Shown here piece by piece: positions 50,658-58,568 of a DNA stretch of 64,000 nt; the stretch's first letter is position 1, and each line of letters begins with the position of its first letter. The notes beneath the pieces are model-generated. The model saw nothing but the letters and a program-made list of their open reading frames with translations, had not been told where the DNA came from and ran no database searches. Origin of the DNA: a virus; IMG/VR virus record IMGVR_UViG_3300030090_007211, positions 1 through 64,000 of that record; one strand, 5' to 3'. The position numbers were made by a program, and so were the translations under genes.

Positions 50658-52023
50658 ACATATCTTGTTGGATATCCGCTACTCTTTGTTGGTTGGGATC
50701 AATATTTAAAGTGACCCATATATCTCTAATTACATATTCTCCAGTGCCAGAATTACCTGTAATAAATGGTCGAGACCCACTTTCCATTACCCTATAATTA
50801 TTTTCTTGATTTGAAGTAGTGTTAGTCCATCCTTTGAAAATTAAAGGGGATCCTTGAGGACATTTTATTATCATACCCCCACTAGATATTTCACCTTTTC
50901 CATTTGAACTCCCATTCATTGTCCCACCTTTTCTTAGACCAATTTTAAGATTAGGGTCAATTTGTATTAAATGTTTTTCTTTAACAACTATATTACCGTC
51001 TTTTTTCGTTGCTGGGATAATCCCTGGTTCATAACCTTCTATTTGACCATCTACATATTTACTCCAATCTAAATAAGTTTCATAAGATTTTTTATCTTCT
51101 TCCTCATTATCAGGAGTTGGTGTAACATCATTATTAGGTATAGTATCTTTTATTGTTTTTTCCCACTTAGGAAACTTAATTTGGAATCTTCTATTAGGTG
51201 CTGTTTCTTCGTGTGTTGGACTACTAGTATTAGTCCACCCCGCATCTGCAAATAAAGTTGTTTCTCCATTACCCACACCCTTTAGTAAACCTTTTAATTC
51301 TGGTATTTCATCAGATAATAGTTTTACCATTTTATCTGCCCGCGCTTGAGATAAACATCTGTTATAATCTCCTCTTAAAATACCATCTTCATCTTTACAC
51401 CCACTAAATTTACCAGTTATTGAGACATTAGGGTCATTATCTCTGGAAGCGTACCCATTTAAAATAATAGGTGAATTTTTTTTCAAAAATTCTATATATT
51501 CTCCCCATTGAGGTCCATAAGTTTCTTTATTTTTATTCCATTCAGACACAAATTTTCTAAAATTAATATTCCCAACATCTGTTAACTCGGTTTTATCAAA
51601 TATAAATGGATCACTTATATCTAATGTTAATTCTAAACTTACTGTTTTTTCTTTTGGTGGTGGTGGTGTTGGCGGTGGTGTTCCTCCCCCTAACAAACGA
51701 GGTGCCTTAGAAGCGAGAGAAATATATAGAATTGAGCGTCGACTCAAAGTATCACCTGAAACAAACTTTCTATTTCTGAATCTAGCAAATTTTGGTATTT
51801 TTGACATTTTCGATTGCTCAATACCATTAAAGAGTAAATCACCCTTTCTTTTCCTCCCCCAAAATGGAATGGTAGGTGGTACCCAATCTCTACCTTCTTG
51901 ATCTAATTGACCATTTTTTTGTTCTTTAATATTTTGTTCTGCCAAAACATCATGTGAATTATCCTCATAGGTAAACCCCATAAGTTCTTTCATACGCTTT
52001 TGTTGGGAAGTTAGTGGTTTCAT
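50650..52023 (-). CDS. OmpA-like virion protein with second-type leader
   Basis: 457 residues. N-terminus LTSQQKRMKELMGFTYE-D, the same leader type as the protein encoded at 48,040. A basic region (PFWGRKRKGDLL, FARFRNRKFVSGD) and a Pro stretch (GGGTPPPTPPPPKEK) precede an OmpA-like domain at about 120-290: SPIILNGYASRDNDPNVS, CLSQARADKMVKLLSDEIPE and APNRRFQIKFPK match the beta-alpha-beta core and final NRRxxI motif. The Asp and Arg that hold diaminopimelate in OmpA appear present. Possible peptidoglycan-binding virion protein. Confidence 0.65.
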   Translation of the reverse strand: MKPLTSQQKRMKELMGFTYEDNSHDVLAEQNIKEQKNGQLDQEGRDWVPPTIPFWGRKRKGDLLFNGIEQSKMSKIPKFARFRNRKFVSGDTLSRRSILYISLASKAPRLLGGGTPPPTPPPPKEKTVSLELTLDISDPFIFDKTELTDVGNINFRKFVSEWNKNKETYGPQWGEYIEFLKKNSPIILNGYASRDNDPNVSITGKFSGCKDEDGILRGDYNRCLSQARADKMVKLLSDEIPELKGLLKGVGNGETTLFADAGWTNTSSPTHEETAPNRRFQIKFPKWEKTIKDTIPNNDVTPTPDNEEEDKKSYETYLDWSKYVDGQIEGYEPGIIPATKKDGNIVVKEKHLIQIDPNLKIGLRKGGTMNGSSNGKGEISSGGMIIKCPQGSPLIFKGWTNTTSNQENNYRVMESGSRPFITGNSGTGEYVIRDIWVTLNIDPNQQRVADIQQDMFK

Positions 52024-52032
52024 AGTAATGGT

Positions 52033-52194
52033 TTATTTTCTTCGTGATACTGGTTTTCTTGAAACCTTCTTAGGTTGTCTTGATTCTTTAATTGCTTTTC
52101 TTTTAGTAGTTTTAACTTCGTTTACTATTTTCTCTATTAGATCAACCATTTCACTTTCAGTTAACCTAATTACTTTTTTATTTTCTTTAGACAT
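52033..52194 (-). CDS. Small basic protein with capsid-targeting leader
   Basis: 53 residues. VIRLTESEMVDLIEKIVNE-V is the leader; after it comes a strongly basic tail (KTTKRKAIKESRQPKKVSRK, PVSRRK). This is exactly the plan of T4 internal proteins (acidic leader removed, basic DNA-associated remainder). It lies between two virion genes and is otherwise easily missed because of its size. A late-type motif lies 63 bases upstream. Confidence 0.6.
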   Translation of the reverse strand: MSKENKKVIRLTESEMVDLIEKIVNEVKTTKRKAIKESRQPKKVSRKPVSRRK

Positions 52195-52256
52195 TATAAA
52201 TCTTTTAAATAATATATGTTATTAATTGGATGGGCATAAGATGTCCATTACCATTA

Positions 52257-52272
52257 TATATAATAAATATAC
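52257..52272 (-). promoter_or_regulatory. Late-type motif GTATATTTATTATATA
   Basis: Minus-strand GTATATTTATTATATA 63 bases upstream of the small basic gene at 52,194. Between them an imperfect hairpin (ATGGACAT ... ATGCCCAT) could affect expression. Confidence 0.45.
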
Positions 52273-52297
52273 TAAAAAAGATAAAAAATATAGGGTA

Positions 52298-52453
52298 TTA
52301 TTTTATTTTCTTAACATCATAAATGTCAAGTAACTTAAAAGAGTTAATTTTTTTGGTGAGTGCAAAATAAATAATTGCTTCTTGTATACACGTACTTAAA
52401 CAAGTATTGATAACTTCCCCAGATGTTTTAAGACATAATGCAAATTTATACAT
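52298..52453 (-). CDS. Small conserved-type phage protein, early
   Basis: 51 residues (MYKFALCLKTSGEVINTCLS...EAIIYFALTKKI). The pattern of an N-terminal strand with a later helix EEAxxYF is one I recall from small uncharacterised phage proteins. Start at the ATG at 52453, 14 bases after a promoter box of the Bacteroidota type. No function assigned. It lies between virion genes but seems to be expressed from its own early promoter. Confidence 0.55.
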   Translation of the reverse strand: MYKFALCLKTSGEVINTCLSTCIQEAIIYFALTKKINSFKLLDIYDVKKIK

Positions 52454-52466
52454 TTCTTTTTTTATT

Positions 52467-52498
52467 TAAAGGTAATAAAAAAATATGGTAAAAACAAA
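52467..52498 (-). promoter_or_regulatory. Bacteroidota-type promoter
   Basis: Minus-strand TTTG (52495-52498), 20 bases, TACCTTTA (52467-52474), one base off consensus. It overlaps the very end of the gap after the LRR gene (stop at 52500). Confidence 0.5.
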
Positions 52499-52499
52499 T

Positions 52500-54125
52500 T
52501 TACGCAGTTAAATAACCAATACCATCAGGATCAGCTTCAAATGCGTCATATGCTTCTCTATTTTTAGGTGATAGGTTATCTAAGTCAACACCAACTAATA
52601 CAAAACGAGCTAATGACTCTCTTACTAATATTTCTAATGGTTCAATATTAATTTTAGTAATAGGGTTTTTACTGAAATTCATTACAAAACATTGAGTTAA
52701 TTTTTCATAACCTTTTAAAGGAACCTCTTTTATTTGGTTATCTGTCATCGTAAGAATTTCTATATCATTTGGTAAGTAATCTGCTGGTGGTATTTTTTCT
52801 AACCCACATTGATTGGCTGAAATTCTTGTGGCATTTTTAAACTCTGATAAATCAGGTAATTCAGTCAATGGCATATTACTGAAATCTAAAACATCCATAT
52901 CTTTATTAAGATAATCAGTAACAACTACACCATCCGTATGTTCCATTAACCATTTAAGGTATCTATTATTTTGTAATGGTCCTTGATCTTCAGATGCTTG
53001 TCGTCTTATACTTTCTACACCTTCTTTATAAACTTCATCAGTTATAACGTCTTGGGCTTTCCCACCAAACATTGCAAGATATTTAATATACTTACTATCC
53101 ATTAATCCAGATCCCTGTCTAATGTCTTGAGTTGCTAACGCCCCTAATTCTTTTTTGAAGAAATCTTTTAATCCACCATATTTACCAACAATCGCTGGTA
53201 ACTTATCTCTTTCGATACTTCGGTTATTCTTATCATGCAACTGACCAGATTCAAAATGGAATTGTAATGGGAAGGTTCCTTCTCCATCATCACCATCAAA
53301 TAATTCTTTAGGCATTACTACATAATAATCTGAAAGAGTACCATCTGGTTTAGGATTGTTTTTTCTATAAGAATCAAAATAACTATTTCCTTCTCTACGT
53401 GTACACCAAGATGCTAAATTTCCTAATGGTTCACAACTAGATTCTATAGTTTGTGGAGTATAAACTAATACACCTCCATCTCTATACGCTAATTTAGCGT
53501 GTCCTAAATCGATATATTTTTTCATTTTATTCCATAAAGGATTACCACCTTCACCATCATCATCATCCGCCCCAATAAATGGACTCACTACTGAATATAA
53601 ATGAGCTAAATCACTATATTGATTAATATCACTTACATTCTGTGGTGCATTAGGTCTATTAGGTGCACCAGTTTTAAATACTTTTTTCTTTCTTACATTA
53701 TCAAATACCCCTAAGTATTCATTTGCTTCGGGCAAATCTTCTGTTAAAAATCTAACTGCCTGATCAATATCATTATCTTTAATGTGTCTACCAAACACTT
53801 GAATCATCCATTGAACGAATTCTTTTTTCTGTGTAGGATCCGCCTCTACAATATCGTTAAATATTTCTTCGGTAAGCTTAATAGATGTTTTTCCTTTTTT
53901 ATTAGTAACTACATAAGCAATATCCACACCATCATGTCCTTGAATAGCTTCAATATTAACTTTTTTTCTCATACCCCCTTCTGGGCGCTCTCCATCTTTC
54001 TCGTCTTGACCTTCAGTATTATCATCAAGTAATTTTTTATCTATAACATTTTGGGTTTTTAAATATGATACCCTATCCTCTTTAATTAATACTTTAAATT
54101 GACTTTCAGTTACTATATATTTCAT
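52500..54125 (-). CDS. Leucine-rich-repeat virion-type protein with leader
   Basis: 541 residues. Leader MKYIVTESQFKVLIKE-D with an IKE site. The central region (LGNLASWCTRREGNSYFDSY; PLQFHFESGQLHDKNNRSI) is a conserved-looking module with a WCT motif. Residues about 415-490 form short leucine-rich repeats (LDFSNMPLTELPDLSEF, IEILTMTDNQIKEVPL), a protein-binding fold rare in phages but usual in injected bacterial effectors. If the leader works as proposed, this protein would be packaged and delivered into the host. Confidence 0.65.
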   Translation of the reverse strand: MKYIVTESQFKVLIKEDRVSYLKTQNVIDKKLLDDNTEGQDEKDGERPEGGMRKKVNIEAIQGHDGVDIAYVVTNKKGKTSIKLTEEIFNDIVEADPTQKKEFVQWMIQVFGRHIKDNDIDQAVRFLTEDLPEANEYLGVFDNVRKKKVFKTGAPNRPNAPQNVSDINQYSDLAHLYSVVSPFIGADDDDGEGGNPLWNKMKKYIDLGHAKLAYRDGGVLVYTPQTIESSCEPLGNLASWCTRREGNSYFDSYRKNNPKPDGTLSDYYVVMPKELFDGDDGEGTFPLQFHFESGQLHDKNNRSIERDKLPAIVGKYGGLKDFFKKELGALATQDIRQGSGLMDSKYIKYLAMFGGKAQDVITDEVYKEGVESIRRQASEDQGPLQNNRYLKWLMEHTDGVVVTDYLNKDMDVLDFSNMPLTELPDLSEFKNATRISANQCGLEKIPPADYLPNDIEILTMTDNQIKEVPLKGYEKLTQCFVMNFSKNPITKINIEPLEILVRESLARFVLVGVDLDNLSPKNREAYDAFEADPDGIGYLTA

Positions 54126-54135
54126 TTTTTATTTT

Positions 54136-54150
54136 TTTATATAAATATAC
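54136..54150 (-). promoter_or_regulatory. Late-type motif GTATATTTATATAAA
   Basis: Minus-strand GTATATTTATATAAA 11 bases before the ATG at 54125. Confidence 0.5.
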
Positions 54151-54151
54151 G

Positions 54152-54430
54152 TTAAATCGAATTAATTAACAAATTTAAACGCACTGATTTGGAATTTATT
54201 TTTTCCATCACCGATAAAAACACTTTTCTATCATTTTCTTTGTCTGTAATACGGTACTTTATTTCATCAATTAATTTAAATTCACCTATGTTATTTAATT
54301 CATCTAAAATACTATCATAGGTTAACCATTGGCGTTTAGTATCTGCGCCTGCACCATTTATTTTTTCAAACACAAACATTTTATAATTATAATCTAATTC
54401 TCTCTCTATAGGTAATTTTTCCTTATTCAT
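54152..54430 (-). CDS. Unknown small protein
   Basis: 92 residues, helical and charged (MNKEKLPIERELDYNYKMFV...FLSVMEKINSKSVRLNLLINS), no leader. Its start overlaps the stop of the cell-wall hydrolase gene by 4 bases, so it is translationally coupled to it. Possibly an accessory or inhibitor of that enzyme; this is inference from position. Confidence 0.55.
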   Translation of the reverse strand: MNKEKLPIERELDYNYKMFVFEKINGAGADTKRQWLTYDSILDELNNIGEFKLIDEIKYRITDKENDRKVFLSVMEKINSKSVRLNLLINSI

Positions 54431-55245
54431 GCCCCCCTTCCTTTAAATTCTTTTGCCCAATTAGTTTTAGTATCCCTACCAAATTCATGATCTAACCCTT
54501 CTGGTCCGTGAGAAATCCAATATTTACTTTTCTTTCCCCATGATGGATTAACTTTACTTGGGTTATAATAATGAGTTGCACCTTCAGTATTATCATTAAA
54601 GTTTGCACCTTTTAGTAGAAGTTTAGCATACTTAACTGCATTATCCCAAGAAGGTCTATTCATATATCGTTTATCCTTCATGATTTGGTTTATAGATTTT
54701 TCATCTATTTTAACTGGTTGATAAGGATTCCATCCTGAAAATTGTTTATTTTTTAAAACTATATCTAATATACTTCCTTGTCCTGCACTACTTCTATTTG
54801 CAATTACATTTGCAATTGCTTTTATTTCTTCTTCATCATTACTATATTTTTCCATTGCTAATGTCATAGCCACTATTTTAACCGGTAAAGATAAAATAGG
54901 GGGTGCTTTAAATCCTAACTTACGTAAAACTTGTGAACCAATTTCTATACTTTTTAAGTCTTTATATTGAGTATTAAAAAGTTTACCTATCATTAGTGAA
55001 GTTTTATCCCCAAAATCATTATCAGGTTTAAATTTTATTTCATCTGCATATTCAGGAAATTTATCATACAATTTTTGTTGGATTTGTATTAAGGGAGAAT
55101 CTTTTTTAGATTGCATAAATCCATGTTTGAAAGTGTCAAATCCATACCATAGGTCGTTAAAAGTAATATCATCTCTATTAATAACACCTAAGATATCTTC
55201 ATTTAGTAATTTATTAAATTGTTCTTCCGTTAATAAAATCTTCAT
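54427..55245 (-). CDS. SleB-type cell-wall hydrolase with capsid-targeting leader
   Basis: 272 residues. Leader MKILLTEEQFNKLLNE-D; the LLNE site is the same four residues as in the major capsid protein. A peptidoglycan-binding-like segment (KFKPDNDFGDKTSLMIGKLF) is followed by the SleB/Hydrolase_2 catalytic domain: EKYSNDEEEIKAIANVIANR, VLKNKQFSGWNPY, and TEGATHYYNPSKVNPSWGK with GLDHEFGR at the end. It cleaves peptidoglycan glycan strands. A head-packaged wall hydrolase would be delivered with the DNA, perhaps opening the wall for genome entry or acting from inside. Confidence 0.8.
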   Translation of the reverse strand: MKILLTEEQFNKLLNEDILGVINRDDITFNDLWYGFDTFKHGFMQSKKDSPLIQIQQKLYDKFPEYADEIKFKPDNDFGDKTSLMIGKLFNTQYKDLKSIEIGSQVLRKLGFKAPPILSLPVKIVAMTLAMEKYSNDEEEIKAIANVIANRSSAGQGSILDIVLKNKQFSGWNPYQPVKIDEKSINQIMKDKRYMNRPSWDNAVKYAKLLLKGANFNDNTEGATHYYNPSKVNPSWGKKSKYWISHGPEGLDHEFGRDTKTNWAKEFKGRGA

Positions 55246-55252
55246 TTTATAT

Positions 55253-55272
55253 AATATTTATAAATAAATATA
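55253..55272. promoter_or_regulatory. Two-way late-type motif
   Basis: AATATTTATAAATAAATATA reads as ATATTTATAA on the plus strand (34 bases before the HNH gene) and as ATATTTATTTATAA on the minus strand (8 bases before the hydrolase ATG). It is the only near-symmetrical copy and sits between the two divergent genes. Confidence 0.45.
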
Positions 55273-55306
55273 CCGTTTTAATATAACATTTTCAATAATA
55301 AGAGTA

Positions 55307-55711
55307 ATGAGGAAACCTTCTAAAAATAAAACTACCACCTATCACCAAAGAAAAAGAAATAGAGTTTTATATCAGATAAGAAAAATTTGTAAATCTAACC
55401 CTAAGATTAAACAAAAGATTAAGAAAATAAAAGATATAAATAAAAGACTCTATTATGCACAGGTATGGGAAGTTACTGAGAAACAACCATTATATATTTT
55501 AGAAAATTCTGGTAATAGAGGGTGGAAAAATTATCACTTAGATCATATATACCCTATTGCGTTAGGGTATTCACAAGGAATGTCACCCGAAAAAATAGGT
55601 AATATAAAAAATTTAAGGTTTATACCTTATCAAGAAAATTTAAATAAGGGGTCTAAATTAACTACCGAATCTAAAAATGCATTAAGAAGAATAAAAAGAT
55701 TAAAAAAGTAA
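55307..55711 (+). CDS. HNH endonuclease
   Basis: 134 residues, basic. The HNH core is YHLDHIYPIALGYSQG (about 84-99) followed by IGNIKNLRFIPYQENLNKGSK, giving the metal-binding His/Asp and the Asn and His/Asn positions. The basic N-terminus (RKPSKNKTTTYHQRKRNR) binds DNA. Stand-alone HNH genes in T4-like phages are often homing endonucleases. It is oriented against its neighbours and sits next to a tRNA gene, a frequent insertion neighbourhood. Confidence 0.85.
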   Translation: MRKPSKNKTTTYHQRKRNRVLYQIRKICKSNPKIKQKIKKIKDINKRLYYAQVWEVTEKQPLYILENSGNRGWKNYHLDHIYPIALGYSQGMSPEKIGNIKNLRFIPYQENLNKGSKLTTESKNALRRIKRLKK

Positions 55712-55723
55712 TCTTTTTTCGGG

Positions 55724-55798
55724 TCGGGGTGGTAAGATTCGAACTTACGACCTCCACGTCCCAAACGTGGCGCGATAACCGGGCTACGCTACACCCCG
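55724..55798 (-). tRNA. tRNA-Pro (anticodon TGG)
   Basis: The minus strand folds as a complete tRNA: acceptor CGGGGTG / CACCCCG, D-arm with GCCCGGTTATCGCG, anticodon stem CCACG/CGTGG with loop TTTGGGA (anticodon TGG), and T-arm GTAAG-TTCGAAT-CTTAC. The discriminator is A; CCA is not encoded. UGG reads CCA and CCU/CCG codons, and CCA/CCT are the Pro codons mostly used by this AT-rich phage. Only tRNA seen in the window. Confidence 0.95.
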
Positions 55799-55802
55799 AA
55801 TT

Positions 55803-56006
55803 TTAAACTTTATAAGTATGAAAAAGACTCTGTGCTTCTGCAACTAGTGCGTCTTTTTCTCTTTCTAATGCAGCAATTCTATTTTTTTGATCTTCATTTA
55901 AAGTCATTCCTGCAGCTTCTGCCTTAATGTCTGACACTTTACCATCTAATTTATCATGCTTCAATAAAAGAGAATGATATATACCTGCTTTTTCTTCGTT
56001 AGTCAT
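55803..56006 (-). CDS. Small helical protein
   Basis: 67 residues predicted as a two-helix coiled coil (KHDKLDGKVSDIKAEAAGM; DQKNRIAALEREKDALVAEA). It sits 5 bases upstream of the tRNA on the same strand, so both may share a transcript. Unknown function. Confidence 0.6.
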   Translation of the reverse strand: MTNEEKAGIYHSLLLKHDKLDGKVSDIKAEAAGMTLNEDQKNRIAALEREKDALVAEAQSLFHTYKV

Positions 56007-56013
56007 AGTTTAT

Positions 56014-56211
56014 TTATTTACAATTCATTATAGTTATTACTTCGTAAAAACACCCACTATCTGTATTTTCGTTGAGTACTTTTACTAATTCATCCATTTT
56101 ACTTTTTTTATTACTTTCAAAAACCTCACTATTACCATTAGTCATTAAAACGTGAGTTTTTTTACCACTACTGGTAAAAATTTTCTTTATCATGTAACTT
56201 TCTTTTTCCAT
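56014..56211 (-). CDS. Unknown small protein
   Basis: 65 residues with strand-like character (YMIKKIFTSSGKKTHVLMTN; SGCFYEVITIMNCK) and two Cys near the C-terminus. It may start at a later Met (MIKKIF, residue 7). No family recognised. It is 8 bases upstream of the next small gene. Confidence 0.55.
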   Translation of the reverse strand: MEKESYMIKKIFTSSGKKTHVLMTNGNSEVFESNKKSKMDELVKVLNENTDSGCFYEVITIMNCK

Positions 56212-56255
56212 ATTAATAATATTAAGTAATATTTTTAATATTTTAAAGAGTATTT

Positions 56256-56804
56256 TTAATTATCTTGATTTAATCTTCTATGGTATCTTCCTGCAACATT
56301 ATAAAACATTTCACCTAATTTTGATATATGTTCACCTAATGTATTTAACTTTTCTGCCACATGTAAGGTAAGATCCTCTTTACTCATATCTATCCCTAAC
56401 CCGTATAATGTCGGTCGGGGCACACCTTTATGAATTGATACTGACGTATCACTCAATAATTTAAAATATTTTAATATTTTTTGTAGAGTATTACTATAAC
56501 CAATGATTAAATTTTTAAAATCATCATCAACATAGATTTCTTGACTTAACTCTTTTAATCTTTTAATGTCAGATTGGAATTTGTTACCAAAATTAAAAAT
56601 GGCAGCCATTACATTATCTTTACTTAATTCACCACTTTGTAATCCTTCAATGAATTCCCCTAAAAGATTTACTGTTTCCGAAGTTAAATGTCTTAACTCA
56701 CCTTGTAAATTACCTGCATGACTTTGCATGGTAAAGATGTCATCATAACCCCCTACTTCTTTTAATACTCTTTTTAATTGACTTTCTTTTAATTTTATTT
56801 TCAT
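56256..56804 (-). CDS. Helical virion-type protein with capsid-targeting leader
   Basis: 182 residues. Leader MKIKLKESQLKRVLKE-V, a perfect LKE site. The rest is all-helical (ELRHLTSETVNLLGEFIEGL; IIGYSNTLQKILKYFKLLSD). No domain recognised. Its own late-type motif lies 14 bases upstream. Presumed internal head protein. Confidence 0.65.
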   Translation of the reverse strand: MKIKLKESQLKRVLKEVGGYDDIFTMQSHAGNLQGELRHLTSETVNLLGEFIEGLQSGELSKDNVMAAIFNFGNKFQSDIKRLKELSQEIYVDDDFKNLIIGYSNTLQKILKYFKLLSDTSVSIHKGVPRPTLYGLGIDMSKEDLTLHVAEKLNTLGEHISKLGEMFYNVAGRYHRRLNQDN

Positions 56805-56817
56805 TAGTTATATTTCT

Positions 56818-56830
56818 TAATAAATATACT
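56818..56830 (-). promoter_or_regulatory. Late-type motif GTATATTTATTAA
   Basis: Minus-strand GTATATTTATTAA 14 bases before the ATG at 56804. Confidence 0.5.
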
Positions 56831-56844
56831 AAATAACGATAAAA

Positions 56845-57027
56845 TTAAGATTCTTTATTGGTATCGTCTACCTCTTCTATATTCATACTACGATTTTTCA
56901 TTTCTTCCATATACGCAGCAAATCTTTTTTCCATATCTTTTCTCATAGCTTGTTGTTGTGCTTTTATTTTTTCTGTACGAGCTTTAGATTTTTTCTTTTG
57001 ATTTTTACGATGTCTACTTTTAGGCAT
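56845..57027 (-). CDS. Small basic/helical protein
   Basis: 60 residues. Strongly basic N-terminal half (MPKSRHRKNQKKKSKARTEK) followed by an amphipathic Met/Glu helix and an acidic end. It could be a small DNA- or RNA-binding protein. No leader, no clear late motif. It is divergent from the DUF192 gene at 57,100. Confidence 0.55.
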   Translation of the reverse strand: MPKSRHRKNQKKKSKARTEKIKAQQQAMRKDMEKRFAAYMEEMKNRSMNIEEVDDTNKES

Positions 57028-57086
57028 AATTTTAACTTTATTTTTTTGTTATATGTTAATAATATTAAATTATTACTGAATAGTCA

Positions 57087-57099
57087 AATATTTATTAAT
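57087..57099 (+). promoter_or_regulatory. Late-type motif AATATTTATTAAT touching the start codon
   Basis: The motif ends directly at the ATG at 57100. If it is a -10 box, transcription would start inside the coding region, so this copy tests whether the motif acts in transcription or in translation. Confidence 0.4.
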
Positions 57100-57501
57100 A
57101 TGAAAATAAATGAAATATTATTAGAAACTTTAGGGATTCCTTTTCCTAACAGAAGAACAGTTACTATAATTAATGATTTAGGTGAAGAAATTCGAGTAGA
57201 ATGTGAAATACCTACTACTGATGAAGAGAAAAATCAAGGATTAATGTATAGGGACAATTTAGGTAAAAATAATGGGATGTTTTATGATTACACACATAAT
57301 GGATTTTGGATGAAAGATGTTCTTATACCATTAGAAATGATTTTTATTGATGGTGATGAGATTGTGGAGATTGTTGATGCTAAACCTAAAGATACTACTA
57401 TTATTAAACCTTCTTTACCTGCAGATGCCAATTTAGAAGTTAATAAAGATTTTTGTCAACAAAATAATATTAGTGTTGGTAATAAGATTTATAAGTCGTA
57501 A
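57100..57501 (+). CDS. DUF192-family protein with leader-like N-terminus
   Basis: 133 residues from the ATG at 57100; the frame is open upstream but the motif and leader place the start here. MKINEILLE-T resembles a short leader with an LLE site. The body matches DUF192: VECEIPTTDEEKNQGLMYRDNL, GMFYDYTHNGFWMKDVLIPL and EMIFIDGDEIVEIVDAKPKD, the family's GLMxR and FWMKxxxIPLDxxFID motifs. Function of DUF192 is poorly known; many are exported. Overlaps the end of the convergent protease gene by 13 bases. Confidence 0.8.
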   Translation: MKINEILLETLGIPFPNRRTVTIINDLGEEIRVECEIPTTDEEKNQGLMYRDNLGKNNGMFYDYTHNGFWMKDVLIPLEMIFIDGDEIVEIVDAKPKDTTIIKPSLPADANLEVNKDFCQQNNISVGNKIYKS

Positions 57502-58568
57502 ATTTCTGGTTTAATTTTCCCAAATTTCCTAACTATTTCCCCAGCTTTAGCGTTAGCTTCATTTTCTATTGGTGATCCATCTGCACCTTCTTCCGCATTC
57601 CCACTTAATTCCCCATTTTGGTTTTGTTTATGATGAACCAATTCGTGTGCAATAGATCTTATAATATCTGCTAAGGATCTATTTTTACCCAATACTTTTA
57701 CCTCATTATCTTTAATATTATAACTTGCCAATGTTTCTACTTCCTCACTATCGTCTGTAATTTCCACACCAAAGTTATTATCTAACTCTAATTCATTTTT
57801 AGTAAAATCTACAAAATCTGTAATGGTAGATTCTTCCAGAGGTAATAACTCATCTCTCTTTTCAAAACTAGTAGGTTCGATTTTTATAGAATATTGTTTT
57901 TCAATATTCCTTAATATTTTAACCAATAAAGGTCCTACCATTTGTTGGGCTTCCACCTTATCTAACCCATAGAAATGTTCTAATCTATGAAATAACATAT
58001 CTATCATTTTATCTTCACCCATATTCGTTAAATAATAATCCCCACCAAACAAGTTCGCCACTAAAGGGACTTGATAATAATATTCCGACCCAACTTCTAT
58101 ATGATAATCTGTAGGGACTTGAGCATACCCTTCTGAATCATCTATACTTACCATTAACCCTTGTTCTTCTAACTCTTTTATAACTTCATATGCAATTTCT
58201 TCCATTGCCCATGAGTGGGGCATTTGTTTATGTGGTACTACTTTAGTTAGTGGGTTAGTATAACCATCTTTTCTACTATACCCATTTTCATCAAAACCAA
58301 ATCTATCGGCAGTAAAGTCACTTTCGGAGGTATCTACTTCACTTACTCTCCATCCCCTTCTATCCATTTCTCTCCAATCATTCATAATATCTTCCACATA
58401 ATCTCTAATAGGGCCATCATCTAATACCTCATCCACTGCATCATAAACTACTTTAACTGGAGTTACCGTAATATCTTTCATTATATTATCATTAATATAA
58501 TCATAAAATTTTTGTTGTTTAGGATTACTAATTTCTTCTTTTAATATATTTTTAATTAACTTTCTCAT
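57489..58568 (-). CDS. Zinc metallopeptidase with capsid-targeting leader
   Basis: 359 residues. Leader MRKLIKNILKE-E, LKE site. A long acidic helical region follows, and the catalytic part is at the C-terminus: IIRSIAHELVHHKQNQNGEL (302-321) has the HExxH zinc motif (H308, E309, H312), with the third ligand probably in IENEANAKAGEIVRKFG (E335 or E337). This is a gluzincin-like arrangement. A packaged protease could act on host envelope or cytoplasmic proteins after ejection, or during head maturation. Overlaps the SNase gene by 4 bases. Confidence 0.78.
   Translation of the reverse strand: MRKLIKNILKEEISNPKQQKFYDYINDNIMKDITVTPVKVVYDAVDEVLDDGPIRDYVEDIMNDWREMDRRGWRVSEVDTSESDFTADRFGFDENGYSRKDGYTNPLTKVVPHKQMPHSWAMEEIAYEVIKELEEQGLMVSIDDSEGYAQVPTDYHIEVGSEYYYQVPLVANLFGGDYYLTNMGEDKMIDMLFHRLEHFYGLDKVEAQQMVGPLLVKILRNIEKQYSIKIEPTSFEKRDELLPLEESTITDFVDFTKNELELDNNFGVEITDDSEEVETLASYNIKDNEVKVLGKNRSLADIIRSIAHELVHHKQNQNGELSGNAEEGADGSPIENEANAKAGEIVRKFGKIKPEIYDL

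Noticed and set aside
52028-52225. Plus-strand frame of 65 codons
   Set aside because: It is the shadow of the minus-strand 53-residue leader gene, which has the better start, leader and neighbours.
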